Source: Rhizobium tropici CIAT 899
GTDB taxonomy: Bacteria > Pseudomonadota > Alphaproteobacteria > Rhizobiales > Rhizobiaceae
Assembly: GCF_000330885.1 (NCBI RefSeq)
Contig: NC_020059.1
Coordinates: 361,001 to 425,000, forward strand
DNA length: 64,000 nucleotides
Direction: 5' to 3'
Shown here: piece by piece, positions 52,204-60,510 of the stretch
Numbering within the stretch: the stretch's first letter is position 1
How the letters are laid out: every line of letters starts with the position of its first letter
Notes under the pieces: model-generated
What the model was told of the DNA's origin: nothing
Seen by the model: only the letters and a program-made list of their open reading frames with translations
Database searches by the model: none
Position numbers and translations under genes: made by a program

Positions 52204-52761
52204 ATGTCTTCCGCATTGCTCTTGATCGATCTCCAGAATTCCATCCTGACTGGCCTCGGCACGCCGGAGCGTCAGCCTGAAATCGATGCCGCGCTGGAGA
52301 CAGTCGTTGCGAAGCTCGCAGCGTTGAAACACAGCGCCCGCGCCGCCGGTATCCCGGCCTTCATCGTCCAGCATGACGGCGGTCCGACCCATCGCCTGGC
52401 CAAGCGCAGCGAAGGCTGGCAGCTGCGCCGGGAGATCGCGCCGGAAGCCGGCGATGTCGTCGTGCACAAGACGAGCTGCGATTCCTTCTTCGAGACGGAT
52501 CTGGAGGCACGGCTCAAGGGCCGTGGCGTTAGTCGCCTCATCGTTGGCGGCTGCATGACGCAGTTCTGCGTGGATACGACTGTGCGGCGCGCCGTTTCGC
52601 TGGGCTTCGACGTCTCACTGATATCAGACGGACACACCACGGCGGATATGGGCAAACTGAGTTTCGAAGAGATTGTCACCCATCACAATATGCTGCTTGA
52701 CGGTTTCGATGCCGGGCCGCATGAAATCAAGCTGGTCGCATCCACCGAAATCTCTTTCTGA
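52204..52761 (+). CDS. Isochorismatase-like cysteine hydrolase
   Basis: 185 aa from ATG 52204, with AAGGA just upstream. The isochorismatase fold: SALLLIDLQNSILTGLGTPE (Asp of the triad), VVHKTSCDSFFETDLEARL near 95-113 (Lys), and SRLIVGGCMTQFCVDTTVRRA near 115-135 with the nucleophile Cys in GGCMTQFCV and the cis peptide. Substrates for the family include isochorismate, N-carbamoyl amines and nicotinamide; this one is unassigned. It precedes a LysE-type exporter by 24 bp. Confidence 0.9.
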   Translation: MSSALLLIDLQNSILTGLGTPERQPEIDAALETVVAKLAALKHSARAAGIPAFIVQHDGGPTHRLAKRSEGWQLRREIAPEAGDVVVHKTSCDSFFETDLEARLKGRGVSRLIVGGCMTQFCVDTTVRRAVSLGFDVSLISDGHTTADMGKLSFEEIVTHHNMLLDGFDAGPHEIKLVASTEISF

Positions 52762-52785
52762 AGCCCTTTCTCCGCCGGAGCCTCC

Positions 52786-53418
52786 ATGCCGCATCTGACC
52801 AGCATGATCACCTTTGCCCTGATCGCTCTCGGCATGGTGCTGACACCCGGGCCGAACATGATCTATCTGGTGTCGCGCTCGATCTCGCAGGGGCCAGCGG
52901 CAGGATTGATCTCCCTTGGCGGTGTCGCCTGCGGCTTTCTCTTCTACATGTTCTCGGCTGCGCTCGGCATTACCGCCTTTGTCTTTGCCGTTCCTTTCGC
53001 CTACGATGCGCTGCGGCTGGCGGGTGCGGCCTATCTTGGATGGCTCGCCTGGAATGCGCTGAAGCCCGGCGGCCGCTCGGCCTTCCAGGTGCGCGAGTTG
53101 CCGAAGGACAGCACCCGCCGGCTTTTTACGATGGGGCTGGTGACGAGCCTGCTGAACCCGAAGGTCGCGATCCTCTATTTGTCGCTGCTGCCGCAGTTCA
53201 TCGATCCCGCCGCCGGCAGCGTCTTTACTCAATCCATTGTTCTCGGCTTCGCGCAGATCGTTATCAGCGTAACATTCAATGCCATCTTCGCGCTGAGTGC
53301 CGGCTGGATCGCGATGTTTCTTACTCAGCGCCCATCCTTCGCCCTGGTGCAGCGCTGGCTGATGGGCACGGTGCTCGCCGGGCTCGCGGTGCGCATGGCT
53401 TTCGAGGCACAGCGTTGA
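52786..53418 (+). CDS. LysE/RhtB family amino-acid exporter
   Basis: 210 aa. Six-helix inner-membrane exporter for amino acids or related solutes. The first helix has the signature ALIALGMVLTPGPNMIYLVS (PGPN, about residues 10-29), then CGFLFYMFSAALG, and the later pore helix MGLVTSLLNPKVAILYLSLL (NPK) near 115-134. Length is normal. It follows the isochorismatase-like gene by 24 bp and its stop overlaps the phosphatase start (TGATG), so the three genes are probably one transcript. Confidence 0.93.
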   Translation: MPHLTSMITFALIALGMVLTPGPNMIYLVSRSISQGPAAGLISLGGVACGFLFYMFSAALGITAFVFAVPFAYDALRLAGAAYLGWLAWNALKPGGRSAFQVRELPKDSTRRLFTMGLVTSLLNPKVAILYLSLLPQFIDPAAGSVFTQSIVLGFAQIVISVTFNAIFALSAGWIAMFLTQRPSFALVQRWLMGTVLAGLAVRMAFEAQR

Positions 53419-54044
53419 TGCGGAGCGTTTCGCTGCCGCTCGCCGCCGGCCTTCTGGTGCTCGCATCGCACTGGAGCGCTGCTTCGGCGGCGGAGAGGGG
53501 AACGCAGACGATCGTCTTCATGCGCCATGGTGAAAAGCCCGAAGCGGGTCTTGGCCAATTGAGCTGCCAGGGCCTCAATCGGGCGCTGGCTTTACCGCCG
53601 GTGCTGACAAAACTCTTCGGCAAGCCAGCGGCGATCTTTGCGCCTGATCCATCGAAGCGAAAGGAAGATTCCGGGACTTCCTACGATTATATCCGGCCGC
53701 TCGCGACCATCGAGCCGACGGCAATCGCCCTTGGAATGCCTGTCGATACGAGCTTCGGCTATGAGGATATCGACGATTTGAAAGCCGAACTGAAGAAGCC
53801 TGCCTATGCCGGCAAGCTGATCTTCGTCGCCTGGGAGCACAAGCAGATTGTCGATCTCGCGCGCCAGCTGATGAGCGAGAATGGCGGCGATGAAAAAGCG
53901 GTGCCGAAATGGCATGGCAAGGATTTCGACAGCCTCTATGTGCTTCGCATCGGCGGGGCCAAGGCCGGATCAGGCGCGACCTTCGAGAAGGTGTCCGAGG
54001 GCCTTGATGGTCGCCCGGATGTCTGTCCGAATCCGGCTAAATAG
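53418..54044 (+). CDS. Secreted histidine phosphatase family protein
   Basis: 208 aa. The ATG overlaps the LysE stop. Signal peptide MRSVSLPLAAGLLVLASHWS with an ASA-AE cleavage site near residue 25. The mature domain has the RHG motif in FMRHGEKPEAG (about residues 34-44), and the second His-type block is LIFVAWEHKQIVDLARQL near 135-152, where EHK stands for the usual GHG. RPLATIEPTAIAL gives the Arg. Likely a periplasmic phosphatase or phytase-like enzyme of unknown substrate. Confidence 0.85.
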   Translation: MRSVSLPLAAGLLVLASHWSAASAAERGTQTIVFMRHGEKPEAGLGQLSCQGLNRALALPPVLTKLFGKPAAIFAPDPSKRKEDSGTSYDYIRPLATIEPTAIALGMPVDTSFGYEDIDDLKAELKKPAYAGKLIFVAWEHKQIVDLARQLMSENGGDEKAVPKWHGKDFDSLYVLRIGGAKAGSGATFEKVSEGLDGRPDVCPNPAK

Positions 54045-54046
54045 TC

Positions 54047-54349
54047 TTAGAATACCGGCCGCATGAAGCTGCGCTCGTAGCTGATGATACAGCGCGTTTC
54101 CTCGCCATACGCAAGGGCGGCCTGGCATTCCGCATCTTCAGGTATTTTCAGCCGATATTCCTCATAGGCGGCAAGGCTCGGGAAGCTGAAAAGCGCCAAG
54201 GCGATGTTATTGGCACCTTCATGCGGCATGAAATAGCCGTGATGCGTACCGCCCAGCCGGTTGACAAGCGGGATCCAGAGCTTGGCGTAATGCTCGAACT
54301 GGGCAAGCTTATAGGGATCGATGACATAATGCAGGTAGCAGGTGATCAT
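54047..54349 (-). CDS. NIPSNAP family protein
   Basis: 100 aa, ferredoxin-like dimeric fold. MITCYLHYVIDPYKLAQFEH and RLGGTHHGYFMPHEGANNIA are the NIPSNAP blocks, with LALFSFPSLAAYEEYR next. No enzyme activity is known for the group. The gene overlaps the end of the EamA transporter (ATGA), so the pair is co-translated. It is convergent with the phosphatase, 2 bp away. Confidence 0.86.
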   Translation of the reverse strand: MITCYLHYVIDPYKLAQFEHYAKLWIPLVNRLGGTHHGYFMPHEGANNIALALFSFPSLAAYEEYRLKIPEDAECQAALAYGEETRCIISYERSFMRPVF

Positions 54350-55260
54350 TCGGCGGCCCCCTTCGAAAGATGCTGATTTCTATTCCAGGGCAGGGGGAGC
54401 GTCCAGCCGAGATTCATGCCCGCAGCAGCCGCGAGAATGATGACTGCGCCGAGGATCTGCGCCGGGCCAAGCACATGGCCGAAGGCGAAGCGATCGACGA
54501 TGATGGCGGCGATTGGATAGACGAAGGAGAGTGCCCCGGTCAGGTGAGTCGGCAGCTTCTGGATGGCGCCATAGAGGAGCACATACATCAACCCGGTATG
54601 CACAATGCCCATGGTGACGAGGATCGACCATCCCCCGATATCCTGGGGTGCGGCGGAAAAATTGGTAAAGGGTGCCAGCATCAGGATGCCGGTGGAGACC
54701 TGGATCAGCGCGATCAGATGCGGCGGCGTGCCTTTCAGCCATTTGGCGGCGATTGCTGCCAGCGCATAGAAGAAGGCTGCGCCCAGCGAAAGCAGGATGC
54801 CGATCGCATAGCTTCCCGAACCGGCGGCTTCGACCGGCTTGCCTTCGACGATCACGACCATGCCGGCGAAGGCGAGGCCTAACCAGAAGAGTTTGGTGAA
54901 CGTGATCCGTTCGCCGAGGAACAATGCGCCGAGACCCAGCAGCATGAAAGGCTGCGTATTATAAACGGTGGTGGCGATGGAAATGGAGGCGTGGGAATAG
55001 GCCGCAAAGAGCAGCAGCCAGTTAAGCACGATGGCGATCCCGCCACCGACGGCGATGGAAAATGTCTTGAGATTGAGGATGCCTGGGCGCAGCAGGCCCA
55101 TGGCGCCGCAGATAACGAGCAGCGTCAGCGCGCCGAAGAAGCAGCGCCAGAAGACGACACCGGTCACGGCCTGCCCGGACATCAAGACGAACCAGCCGAT
55201 CGTGCCTGAAATCAGCATGGCCGCCGTCATTTCCACCGTGCCGCGTTTAATCTCGTTCAT
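54346..55260 (-). CDS. EamA/DMT family transporter
   Basis: 304 aa with ten membrane segments in two EamA repeats (about 8-140 and 150-285), the drug/metabolite transporter pattern. The second repeat has SYAIGILLSLGAAFFYALAA and LSFVYPIAAIIVDRFAFG-like helices. Substrate is unknown. It diverges from an Lrp-type regulator that may control it and the NIPSNAP gene. No signal peptide beyond the first helix. Confidence 0.9.
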   Translation of the reverse strand: MNEIKRGTVEMTAAMLISGTIGWFVLMSGQAVTGVVFWRCFFGALTLLVICGAMGLLRPGILNLKTFSIAVGGGIAIVLNWLLLFAAYSHASISIATTVYNTQPFMLLGLGALFLGERITFTKLFWLGLAFAGMVVIVEGKPVEAAGSGSYAIGILLSLGAAFFYALAAIAAKWLKGTPPHLIALIQVSTGILMLAPFTNFSAAPQDIGGWSILVTMGIVHTGLMYVLLYGAIQKLPTHLTGALSFVYPIAAIIVDRFAFGHVLGPAQILGAVIILAAAAGMNLGWTLPLPWNRNQHLSKGAAE

Positions 55261-55365
55261 TGCCTTGGCTCCCGTCTATTTATGCCAATCATATTGCGGC
55301 ACAAGAGCGAGTGATATAGGTTTAGTAAGGTAAATTAGCCAAGATACCTAAATAAATGAGGTTGA

Positions 55366-55860
55366 GTGATGAGCGTTCCTAATGCGAGCCTTGGTCTCGA
55401 TGAGATCGATCAGCGGATGCTGGAGGCGCTGGCGCGCAATGCCCGCATATCGCTGAAGGAACTGGCGGAAGCGGCCAGCCTGTCCTCGCCGAGTGCGGCG
55501 GAACGTCTGCGCCGGCTGGAGGAACGCGGTGTCATCTCGGCCTTCACCGTGGATATTGCGCCGGAGGCGATCGGCTATCCCCTGCAGGCGATCGTCCGCA
55601 TCCGGCCTCTGCCCGGCCAGTTGCACGTCGTCGAGCGGATCATTCAGCAGACGCCGGAATTCATCGAGTGCGACAAGGTCACCGGCGACGATTGCTTTAT
55701 CGGTCGGCTGGTGGTGCGCTCGATGGGTGAACTCGATGGTATATTGGATAAGATCACCGAGCGGGCCGAGACGAACACGTCGATGATCAAGGCGACGCCG
55801 GTCAAGCGCCGCCTGCCACCGCTTACCGGCTCTAGAATTCCGCCATCGGCGAAAGCATGA
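55366..55860 (+). CDS. Lrp/AsnC family transcriptional regulator
   Basis: 164 aa from ATG 55366, with GAGG about 8 nt upstream. HTH: LDEIDQRMLEALARNARISL then KELAEAASLSSPSAAERLRRLEERGVI, followed by the RAM/AsnC ligand domain starting PLQAIVRIRPLPGQL and the turn FIGRLVVRSMGELD. It probably regulates the divergent EamA transporter through sites in 55261-55365, where AGGTA.. TACCT (55328-55349) is a candidate. The last 29 bp overlap the GNAT gene tail to tail. Confidence 0.92.
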   Translation: MMSVPNASLGLDEIDQRMLEALARNARISLKELAEAASLSSPSAAERLRRLEERGVISAFTVDIAPEAIGYPLQAIVRIRPLPGQLHVVERIIQQTPEFIECDKVTGDDCFIGRLVVRSMGELDGILDKITERAETNTSMIKATPVKRRLPPLTGSRIPPSAKA

Positions 55861-56725
55861 GCGGCCCGACAATATCGGCCGCCGCTTTGCCGCGCACCAT
55901 CAACATGGTGTAGCCCTCATAAGGCTCAAGCGATATCTCGCAATCCAGGCGGTCCGGAGAAAAGCAGATCTCGATGCGCTCGGGTTCGATATCGAGCGCT
56001 GAGACGATGGTCGCCAGCGAGGGGATGGCAGTTCCCACAATGTCGAGAAGCCAGAAAGTCGCGCCGTCGAACGTCCATGCAACGACCGTGTCATCCCCAA
56101 GCGCCGTCAGGCGGATCGCGGAGTTGCAGCAGGCGTTCAGCAGAAACATCTCCATCTGCCTGACAACGGCAAAGCGGGCGGAGACAGGTTGGCGGTTTTG
56201 CAACAGCGTCTTGATGAGGCGCAGATCGTCAGGCGCATCCAGGGAGAGCTGCCGGGCTGTCAAACCAGATTTCTGAAGCTTCGGCGTCTGCGCAACGAAG
56301 ATATGCTGCGGCAGGATGCGAAAGCCATACCGCTCATAGAGAGCCGGCTTGTCGGTGAGCAGAAGATCGAGCTCGTAGCCTTCGGCGGCGGTTCGGTCAA
56401 AGGCGCGCTGCATGAGGTCGCGATAGAGGCCGCGTTTGCGCCATTCCGGCCGGACCGCGCCGGATTGATAGCCCGCCGCCTTGACGACCCTGCCATTGAT
56501 GATCATCGGCATGGAGAAGGCGCTGAAATTGGCGACGCAGCGGCCATCGGCATCGAAATAGCCGAACGGCATGCTTGTCCGGTCCGGGCCGCCAAATTGG
56601 CCCAGGAGGCTGACATCGATCGAAAACGTGTCCTGCAGCAGATCGACAAGCGCATTCCAGGCGGCGGGATCGTCGAAATAGCCCTGCCGAAGCGTCAATC
56701 CGTGGTCTCGTGCTAGTTCGGACAT
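55832..56725 (-). CDS. GNAT family N-acetyltransferase
   Basis: 297 aa from ATG 56725, overlapping the dut stop (TGATG); a GTG three bases earlier is in frame. The acetyl-CoA fold is present once: AVRPEWRKRGLYRDLMQRAF (R-x-x-G-x-G/A near 95-114), then DRTAAEGYELDLLLTDKPALYERYGF with the Tyr acid. The C-terminal 120 residues are a separate sterol carrier-like extension, as in the Eis-type family. Substrate unknown. Tail-to-tail overlap with lrp. Confidence 0.88.
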   Translation of the reverse strand: MSELARDHGLTLRQGYFDDPAAWNALVDLLQDTFSIDVSLLGQFGGPDRTSMPFGYFDADGRCVANFSAFSMPMIINGRVVKAAGYQSGAVRPEWRKRGLYRDLMQRAFDRTAAEGYELDLLLTDKPALYERYGFRILPQHIFVAQTPKLQKSGLTARQLSLDAPDDLRLIKTLLQNRQPVSARFAVVRQMEMFLLNACCNSAIRLTALGDDTVVAWTFDGATFWLLDIVGTAIPSLATIVSALDIEPERIEICFSPDRLDCEISLEPYEGYTMLMVRGKAAADIVGPLMLSPMAEF

Positions 56726-57195
56726 CACACGCCGGTCGAGCCGAAGCCGCCGGCGCCGCGTGCGGTTTCGCTGATCTCGGAAATCTCGGCGACGCGCACT
56801 TGCGTCACCGGCGCGATCACCATCTGGGCGATGCGCATGCCGCGCGTGATCTCGAAGGGCTCATCACCGAGGTTGGCCAAAATCACCTTCACTTCGCCAC
56901 GATAGTCGCTGTCGACTGTGCCGGGGGAGTTCAGGCAGGTGATGCCGTTCTTGAAGGCAAGGCCGGAGCGCGGGCGGATCTGCGCCTCGAAGCCATCCGG
57001 AACTTCGAAGATGAAGCCGGTGGGAACCAGCGCCCGCTTGCCGGGCGCAATCGTCAGCGTCGCGCCTTCTTCGACGGCGGCGCGCAGGTCCATGCCGGCT
57101 GCACCCTTGGTCTCATAGGCGGGCAACTCCAGGCCTTCGCCATGCGGCAGGCGGATGAGCTTCAAGGTCGGGCTGATATCGGTGTGAATGGTCAT
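56725..57195 (-). CDS. dut: Deoxyuridine 5'-triphosphate nucleotidohydrolase
   Basis: 156 aa. dUTPase cleaves dUTP to dUMP, keeping uracil out of DNA and feeding thymidylate synthesis. The trimer-type motifs are in order: [12 protein letters not shown] near 32-43, [29 protein letters not shown] near 76-104 (motif 3, shown in part by RSGLAFKNG), and the flexible C-terminal [10 protein letters not shown] (motif 5). The ATG starts with a moderate ribosome site. It overlaps the GNAT start. Confidence 0.97.
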   Translation of the reverse strand: MTIHTDISPTLKLIRLPHGEGLELPAYETKGAAGMDLRAAVEEGATLTIAPGKRALVPTGFIFEVPDGFEAQIRPRSGLAFKNGITCLNSPGTVDSDYRGEVKVILANLGDEPFEITRGMRIAQMVIAPVTQVRVAEISEISETARGAGGFGSTGV

Positions 57196-57286
57196 GCGGC
57201 ATTAGTTTGCGCGCGAAGGCCGGAGGTCAATTGCATTTAGGCCTTTGAGTCGCTAGATACGGCGCCAATTCACAGGATTCACACGC

Positions 57287-58870
57287 ATGGCCGAAAGTCT
57301 CGCCGAGGCGGTCTCCCGCCGCCGCACATTCGCTATTATCGCTCACCCGGACGCGGGCAAGACGACGCTCACCGAAAAGCTGCTGCTGTTCGGCGGCGCC
57401 ATTCAGCTTGCCGGCGAAGTCAAGGCCAAGAAGGATCGCATGCAGACGCGCTCCGACTGGATGAAGATCGAGCGCGAACGCGGCATCTCGGTCGTGACTT
57501 CGGTCATGACCTTCGAATATGAAGGCAACGTCTTCAACATTCTCGATACGCCCGGCCACGAAGACTTCGCCGACGACACCTATCGCACGCTGACGGCGGT
57601 CGATGCCGCGGTCATGGTCATCGACGCCGCCAAGGGTATCGAGCCGCGGACGCTGAAGCTGTTCGAAGTCTGCCGCATGCGCGACATCCCGATCATCACC
57701 TTCATCAACAAGATGGACCGCGAAAGCCGCGATCCTTTCGAAATTCTCGATGAAGTCGAAGAGAAGCTGGCGCTCGATACGGCTCCGATCACCTGGCCGA
57801 TCGGCCGCTCCAAGACCTTCTGCGGCTCCTATCATATTGCCGACAACACCGTGCGCGGTTCCGATACCGAGGTCGAGGCGACGAAGGTGAACGGCCCGCA
57901 GGCAGTCGCCGACCGGCTGCCGGAAAACGAGCGCCAGGCCTTTATCGATGAGACGGAACTGGCGATCGAGGCTTGCCGCCCCTTCGACCGGGAATCCTTC
58001 CTCGAAGGCCATATGACGCCGGTCTTCTTCGGCTCGGCGCTGCGCAACTTCGGCGTGCGCGACCTCATCAACGCGCTCGGCGAATTCGCGCCGCCGCCGC
58101 GCGATCAGGTCGCCGATATCAGGACGGTTCACGCCACCGACGACAAGATGACGGCCTTCGTCTTCAAGATCCAGGCCAACATGGACCCGAACCATCGTGA
58201 CCGCATTGCCTTTGCGCGTATCTGCTCCGGCAAGCTGGAGCGCGGCATGAAGGCGCGGCTGTCGCGCACCGGCAAGCAGCTTGGCCTGACCGCGCCGCAA
58301 TTCTTCTTCGCCTCGCAGCGCCAGCTCGCCGACACCGCCTATGCCGGCGACGTCGTCGGCATTCCGAACCACGGGACGCTGCGCATCGGCGATACGCTGA
58401 CCGAAGGCGAATCCCTCGTCTTCCAGGGTGTGCCCAACTTCTCGCCGGAAATCCTGCGCCGTGTTCGTCTGGAAGACGCGATGAAGGCGAAGAAGCTCAA
58501 GGAAGCGCTGCAGCAGATGGCCGAAGAAGGCGTCGTGCAGCTCTTCTCGCCGGAAGATGGCTCTCCCGCCATCGTCGGCGTCGTCGGCGCCCTGCAGCTC
58601 GACGTCTTGAAGGAGCGGCTGATGGCCGAATACGGCCTGCCGGTTTCCTTCGAAATGTCGCGCTTCTCGGTGTGCCGCTGGATCTCGGCGGACCAACCCG
58701 CCGATCTCGAAAAATTCGTCACCCAGCGCCGCGGCGATATCGCCCGCGATCTCGATGGCGATCCGGTCTTCCTCGCCCAGGACGGCTTCTCGCTGCGCTA
58801 CGAGGCGGAACGTTATCCGGCTATCAAGATGGTCGCGATCAAGGAATATCACGCCGTCAAGGCGGCGTGA
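57287..58870 (+). CDS. prfC: Peptide chain release factor 3
   Basis: 527 aa. RF3 is a translational GTPase that ejects RF1/RF2 after termination. The GTP-binding motifs are FAIIAHPDAGKTTLTEKLLL near 16-35, DTPGHEDFADDTYR near 89-102, NKMDRESRDP near 142-151, and RF3-type effector loop RSDWMKIERERGISV near 62-76. Three domains fill the length; the C-terminal FEMSRFSVCRWIS is typical. It is a single gene. Confidence 0.97.
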   Translation: MAESLAEAVSRRRTFAIIAHPDAGKTTLTEKLLLFGGAIQLAGEVKAKKDRMQTRSDWMKIERERGISVVTSVMTFEYEGNVFNILDTPGHEDFADDTYRTLTAVDAAVMVIDAAKGIEPRTLKLFEVCRMRDIPIITFINKMDRESRDPFEILDEVEEKLALDTAPITWPIGRSKTFCGSYHIADNTVRGSDTEVEATKVNGPQAVADRLPENERQAFIDETELAIEACRPFDRESFLEGHMTPVFFGSALRNFGVRDLINALGEFAPPPRDQVADIRTVHATDDKMTAFVFKIQANMDPNHRDRIAFARICSGKLERGMKARLSRTGKQLGLTAPQFFFASQRQLADTAYAGDVVGIPNHGTLRIGDTLTEGESLVFQGVPNFSPEILRRVRLEDAMKAKKLKEALQQMAEEGVVQLFSPEDGSPAIVGVVGALQLDVLKERLMAEYGLPVSFEMSRFSVCRWISADQPADLEKFVTQRRGDIARDLDGDPVFLAQDGFSLRYEAERYPAIKMVAIKEYHAVKAA

Positions 58871-58917
58871 TCCGGGAGACCTTGCGGCCACGGGCGCTCC
58901 GCCTGTGGCTCATAGGG

Positions 58918-59748
58918 TTACTTCCCCGCGGTGGTATTCATCAGTTCCGCGTAGCGCGCCTCCGTGGCGTCATCCAGCGGAAACATGCATTCGACCCGCA
59001 GCTCCTGGGTCGTGATCATCTGCGGCGTTCCGACCGTCGTCACCAGCGAGAAAAATCGCAGGACATGTCCGTCTTTCGCGAAGGAGAGGGGGATGATCGG
59101 TGCGTTCTGTATTGCCGGTGATCGCTGCCATTCGGCATTCACGTCGGGATAGGCGAGCAGGCCGTCAATAAGCTCCTTCGTTTGTGCATCGATGACGCGG
59201 CCAACCGATTCGCGGAAGACTCGTCCTAAAAGGCTTTCGGCCGTCTTCTGCCAATCCGGAATGAAGGGCCGCATGCCCAAGGGATCGAACATGAGATGCA
59301 GGAGATTGCGCGGTTTCGGACGTGCGGCCATATCGGTGAACTTGCCGAAGAAGTGAAGCGTTGCATCATTGGCCATCAGCACATTCCAGTAGCGATCCAT
59401 CACGACGGCCGGGAATGGCTCATGCTGACGCAGCATGCGTTTCAGCGCATTGGTGACGCCCTGCATTTCCTGATCGTCAAAACTTCCTTCCGAATAGATC
59501 GGTGCATAGCCGGCGGCGAGCAGCAGTGTGTTGCGTTCGCGGAACGGAACGTCCAGGGCGTCTGCGAGACGCAGGACATTCTGGCGACCGGGCGTGCTTC
59601 TGCCGCTTTCGATAAAGCTGATCTGGCGCTGCGAAATGCCGGTGTCGAGCGAAAGCTCAAGCTGGCTCTTCCCGCGCGTGTCGCGCCATGCGCGCAGCTG
59701 CGGTCCCAGCTCGTTCGGCAATCTCAGTTCGGCGCGAAGGGAACTCAT
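58918..59748 (-). CDS. XRE-family regulator with MmyB-like ligand domain
   Basis: 276 aa from ATG 59748; the frame continues upstream but there is a better start here. The N-terminal HTH_3 has LGPQLRAWRDTRGKSQLELS and GISQRQISFIESGRSTPGRQNVLRLADAL (residues 13-60, shown in part). The rest (about 80-275) is the MmyB-like PAS-type domain with VMDRYWNVLMANDATLHFF near 120, which binds fatty acids in related proteins. It probably controls the adjacent NTF2-like gene upstream (68 bp). Confidence 0.87.
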   Translation of the reverse strand: MSSLRAELRLPNELGPQLRAWRDTRGKSQLELSLDTGISQRQISFIESGRSTPGRQNVLRLADALDVPFRERNTLLLAAGYAPIYSEGSFDDQEMQGVTNALKRMLRQHEPFPAVVMDRYWNVLMANDATLHFFGKFTDMAARPKPRNLLHLMFDPLGMRPFIPDWQKTAESLLGRVFRESVGRVIDAQTKELIDGLLAYPDVNAEWQRSPAIQNAPIIPLSFAKDGHVLRFFSLVTTVGTPQMITTQELRVECMFPLDDATEARYAELMNTTAGK

Positions 59749-59816
59749 CCCGTAAAGCCTCGCTTCGTTGGTTTGGTATGGCGGGGCTGCGTTTGGCAAC
59801 CCCGCCACCTCAGTTC

Positions 59817-60209
59817 TTATGAGAAGGCAACAGGTCCGACCGAACCGTACCAGTGGCGCACTTTCGTCGGGTCTGCCTCGTCCATGTAGAAAAAGTGCGT
59901 CATGACCGGTTTGACCACCGCCTGCGTGCGGTCGTTGGGCGTCATGGTCACCGTTCCGCGGAACACCTTGAGCGGCCCGGCGTCCCAATATTCGGTGACA
60001 TCATGCAATGCCGTGAAACCGGTGTCGATGAAGGCGCGCAAGTTCCGGCGAATGGTGTCGCGCCCCTTCCAGTCGGCAATGCCGAGATTGCATGTGGCGT
60101 CCTCCGCGAGGCAATCAAAGCCTTCGCCGAAGGTCTTGTCGTCGATTTCGCGCCAGAAGGCGAGCAGCCATTGCGGGGCTTCTGTCTTGGTGAATGACAT
60201 GGTCGTCAT
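59817..60209 (-). CDS. NTF2/SnoaL-like protein
   Basis: 130 aa from ATG 60209, with AGGAG at 6 nt; a longer frame upstream is not supported. The alpha+beta barrel is shown by WLLAFWREIDDKTFGEGFDC near 14-33, IRRNLRAFIDTGFTALHDVT near 52-71, and FRGTVTMTPNDRTQAVVKPV near 82-101. SnoaL-type proteins include isomerases and non-enzymatic binders; no catalytic set is visible. It is followed by the XRE regulator, so the two form an operon or a regulator-target pair. Confidence 0.83.
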   Translation of the reverse strand: MTTMSFTKTEAPQWLLAFWREIDDKTFGEGFDCLAEDATCNLGIADWKGRDTIRRNLRAFIDTGFTALHDVTEYWDAGPLKVFRGTVTMTPNDRTQAVVKPVMTHFFYMDEADPTKVRHWYGSVGPVAFS

Positions 60210-60510
60210 GGAATTCTCCTGGGCCTGCCGTTGGAGTGACGCCGTGGCCATCGACGTCGTCCCGGAAGGCTCTCTTTCGTTGAAGGGCTGAAAAGCTCTT
60301 CCTGCAAGAAGATGGTCGTTAGATACCCCGAGACGGATGCCGCTCTCAATTACATCAGATGTAATGAAGACCGGCCGATTGCGTCTCATGCTGATCCGAT
60401 CGGTTCGGATGCGTTTCATTTTGGAATACTGCCATCGCGATGTTCCATCCGATATAGCGCTATGCCATAGTGCCGCCCCGAGGTCCCCTCGATCAGAATG
60501 AGCAGCTTTC
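60210..60510. promoter_or_regulatory. Divergent region, NTF2 and binding-protein genes
   Basis: 301 bp with no gene. It holds the palindrome ATTACATC-A-GATGTAAT at 60350-60366, the inverted pair ATCCGA/TCGGAT at 60395-60411, and ATAGCGCTAT at 60454-60463. The first is the best candidate operator for the XRE regulator; the last lies 48 bp before the binding-protein ATG. Confidence 0.55.
60350..60366. promoter_or_regulatory. 17-bp palindrome, candidate XRE operator
   Basis: ATTACATC and GATGTAAT are exact reverse complements around one A. It lies 141 bp upstream of the NTF2-like ATG. Confidence 0.55.

Noticed and set aside
57227..58891. 554-codon open frame antisense to prfC
   Set aside because: It is the mirror of a clearly real translational GTPase gene; high GC3 on one strand opens long frames on the other. 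No domain features are visible.
60454..60463. ATAGCGCTAT as a ModE-type site
   Set aside because: Only a 10-bp palindrome; it lacks the wider conserved arms, so a molybdate link is not supported.
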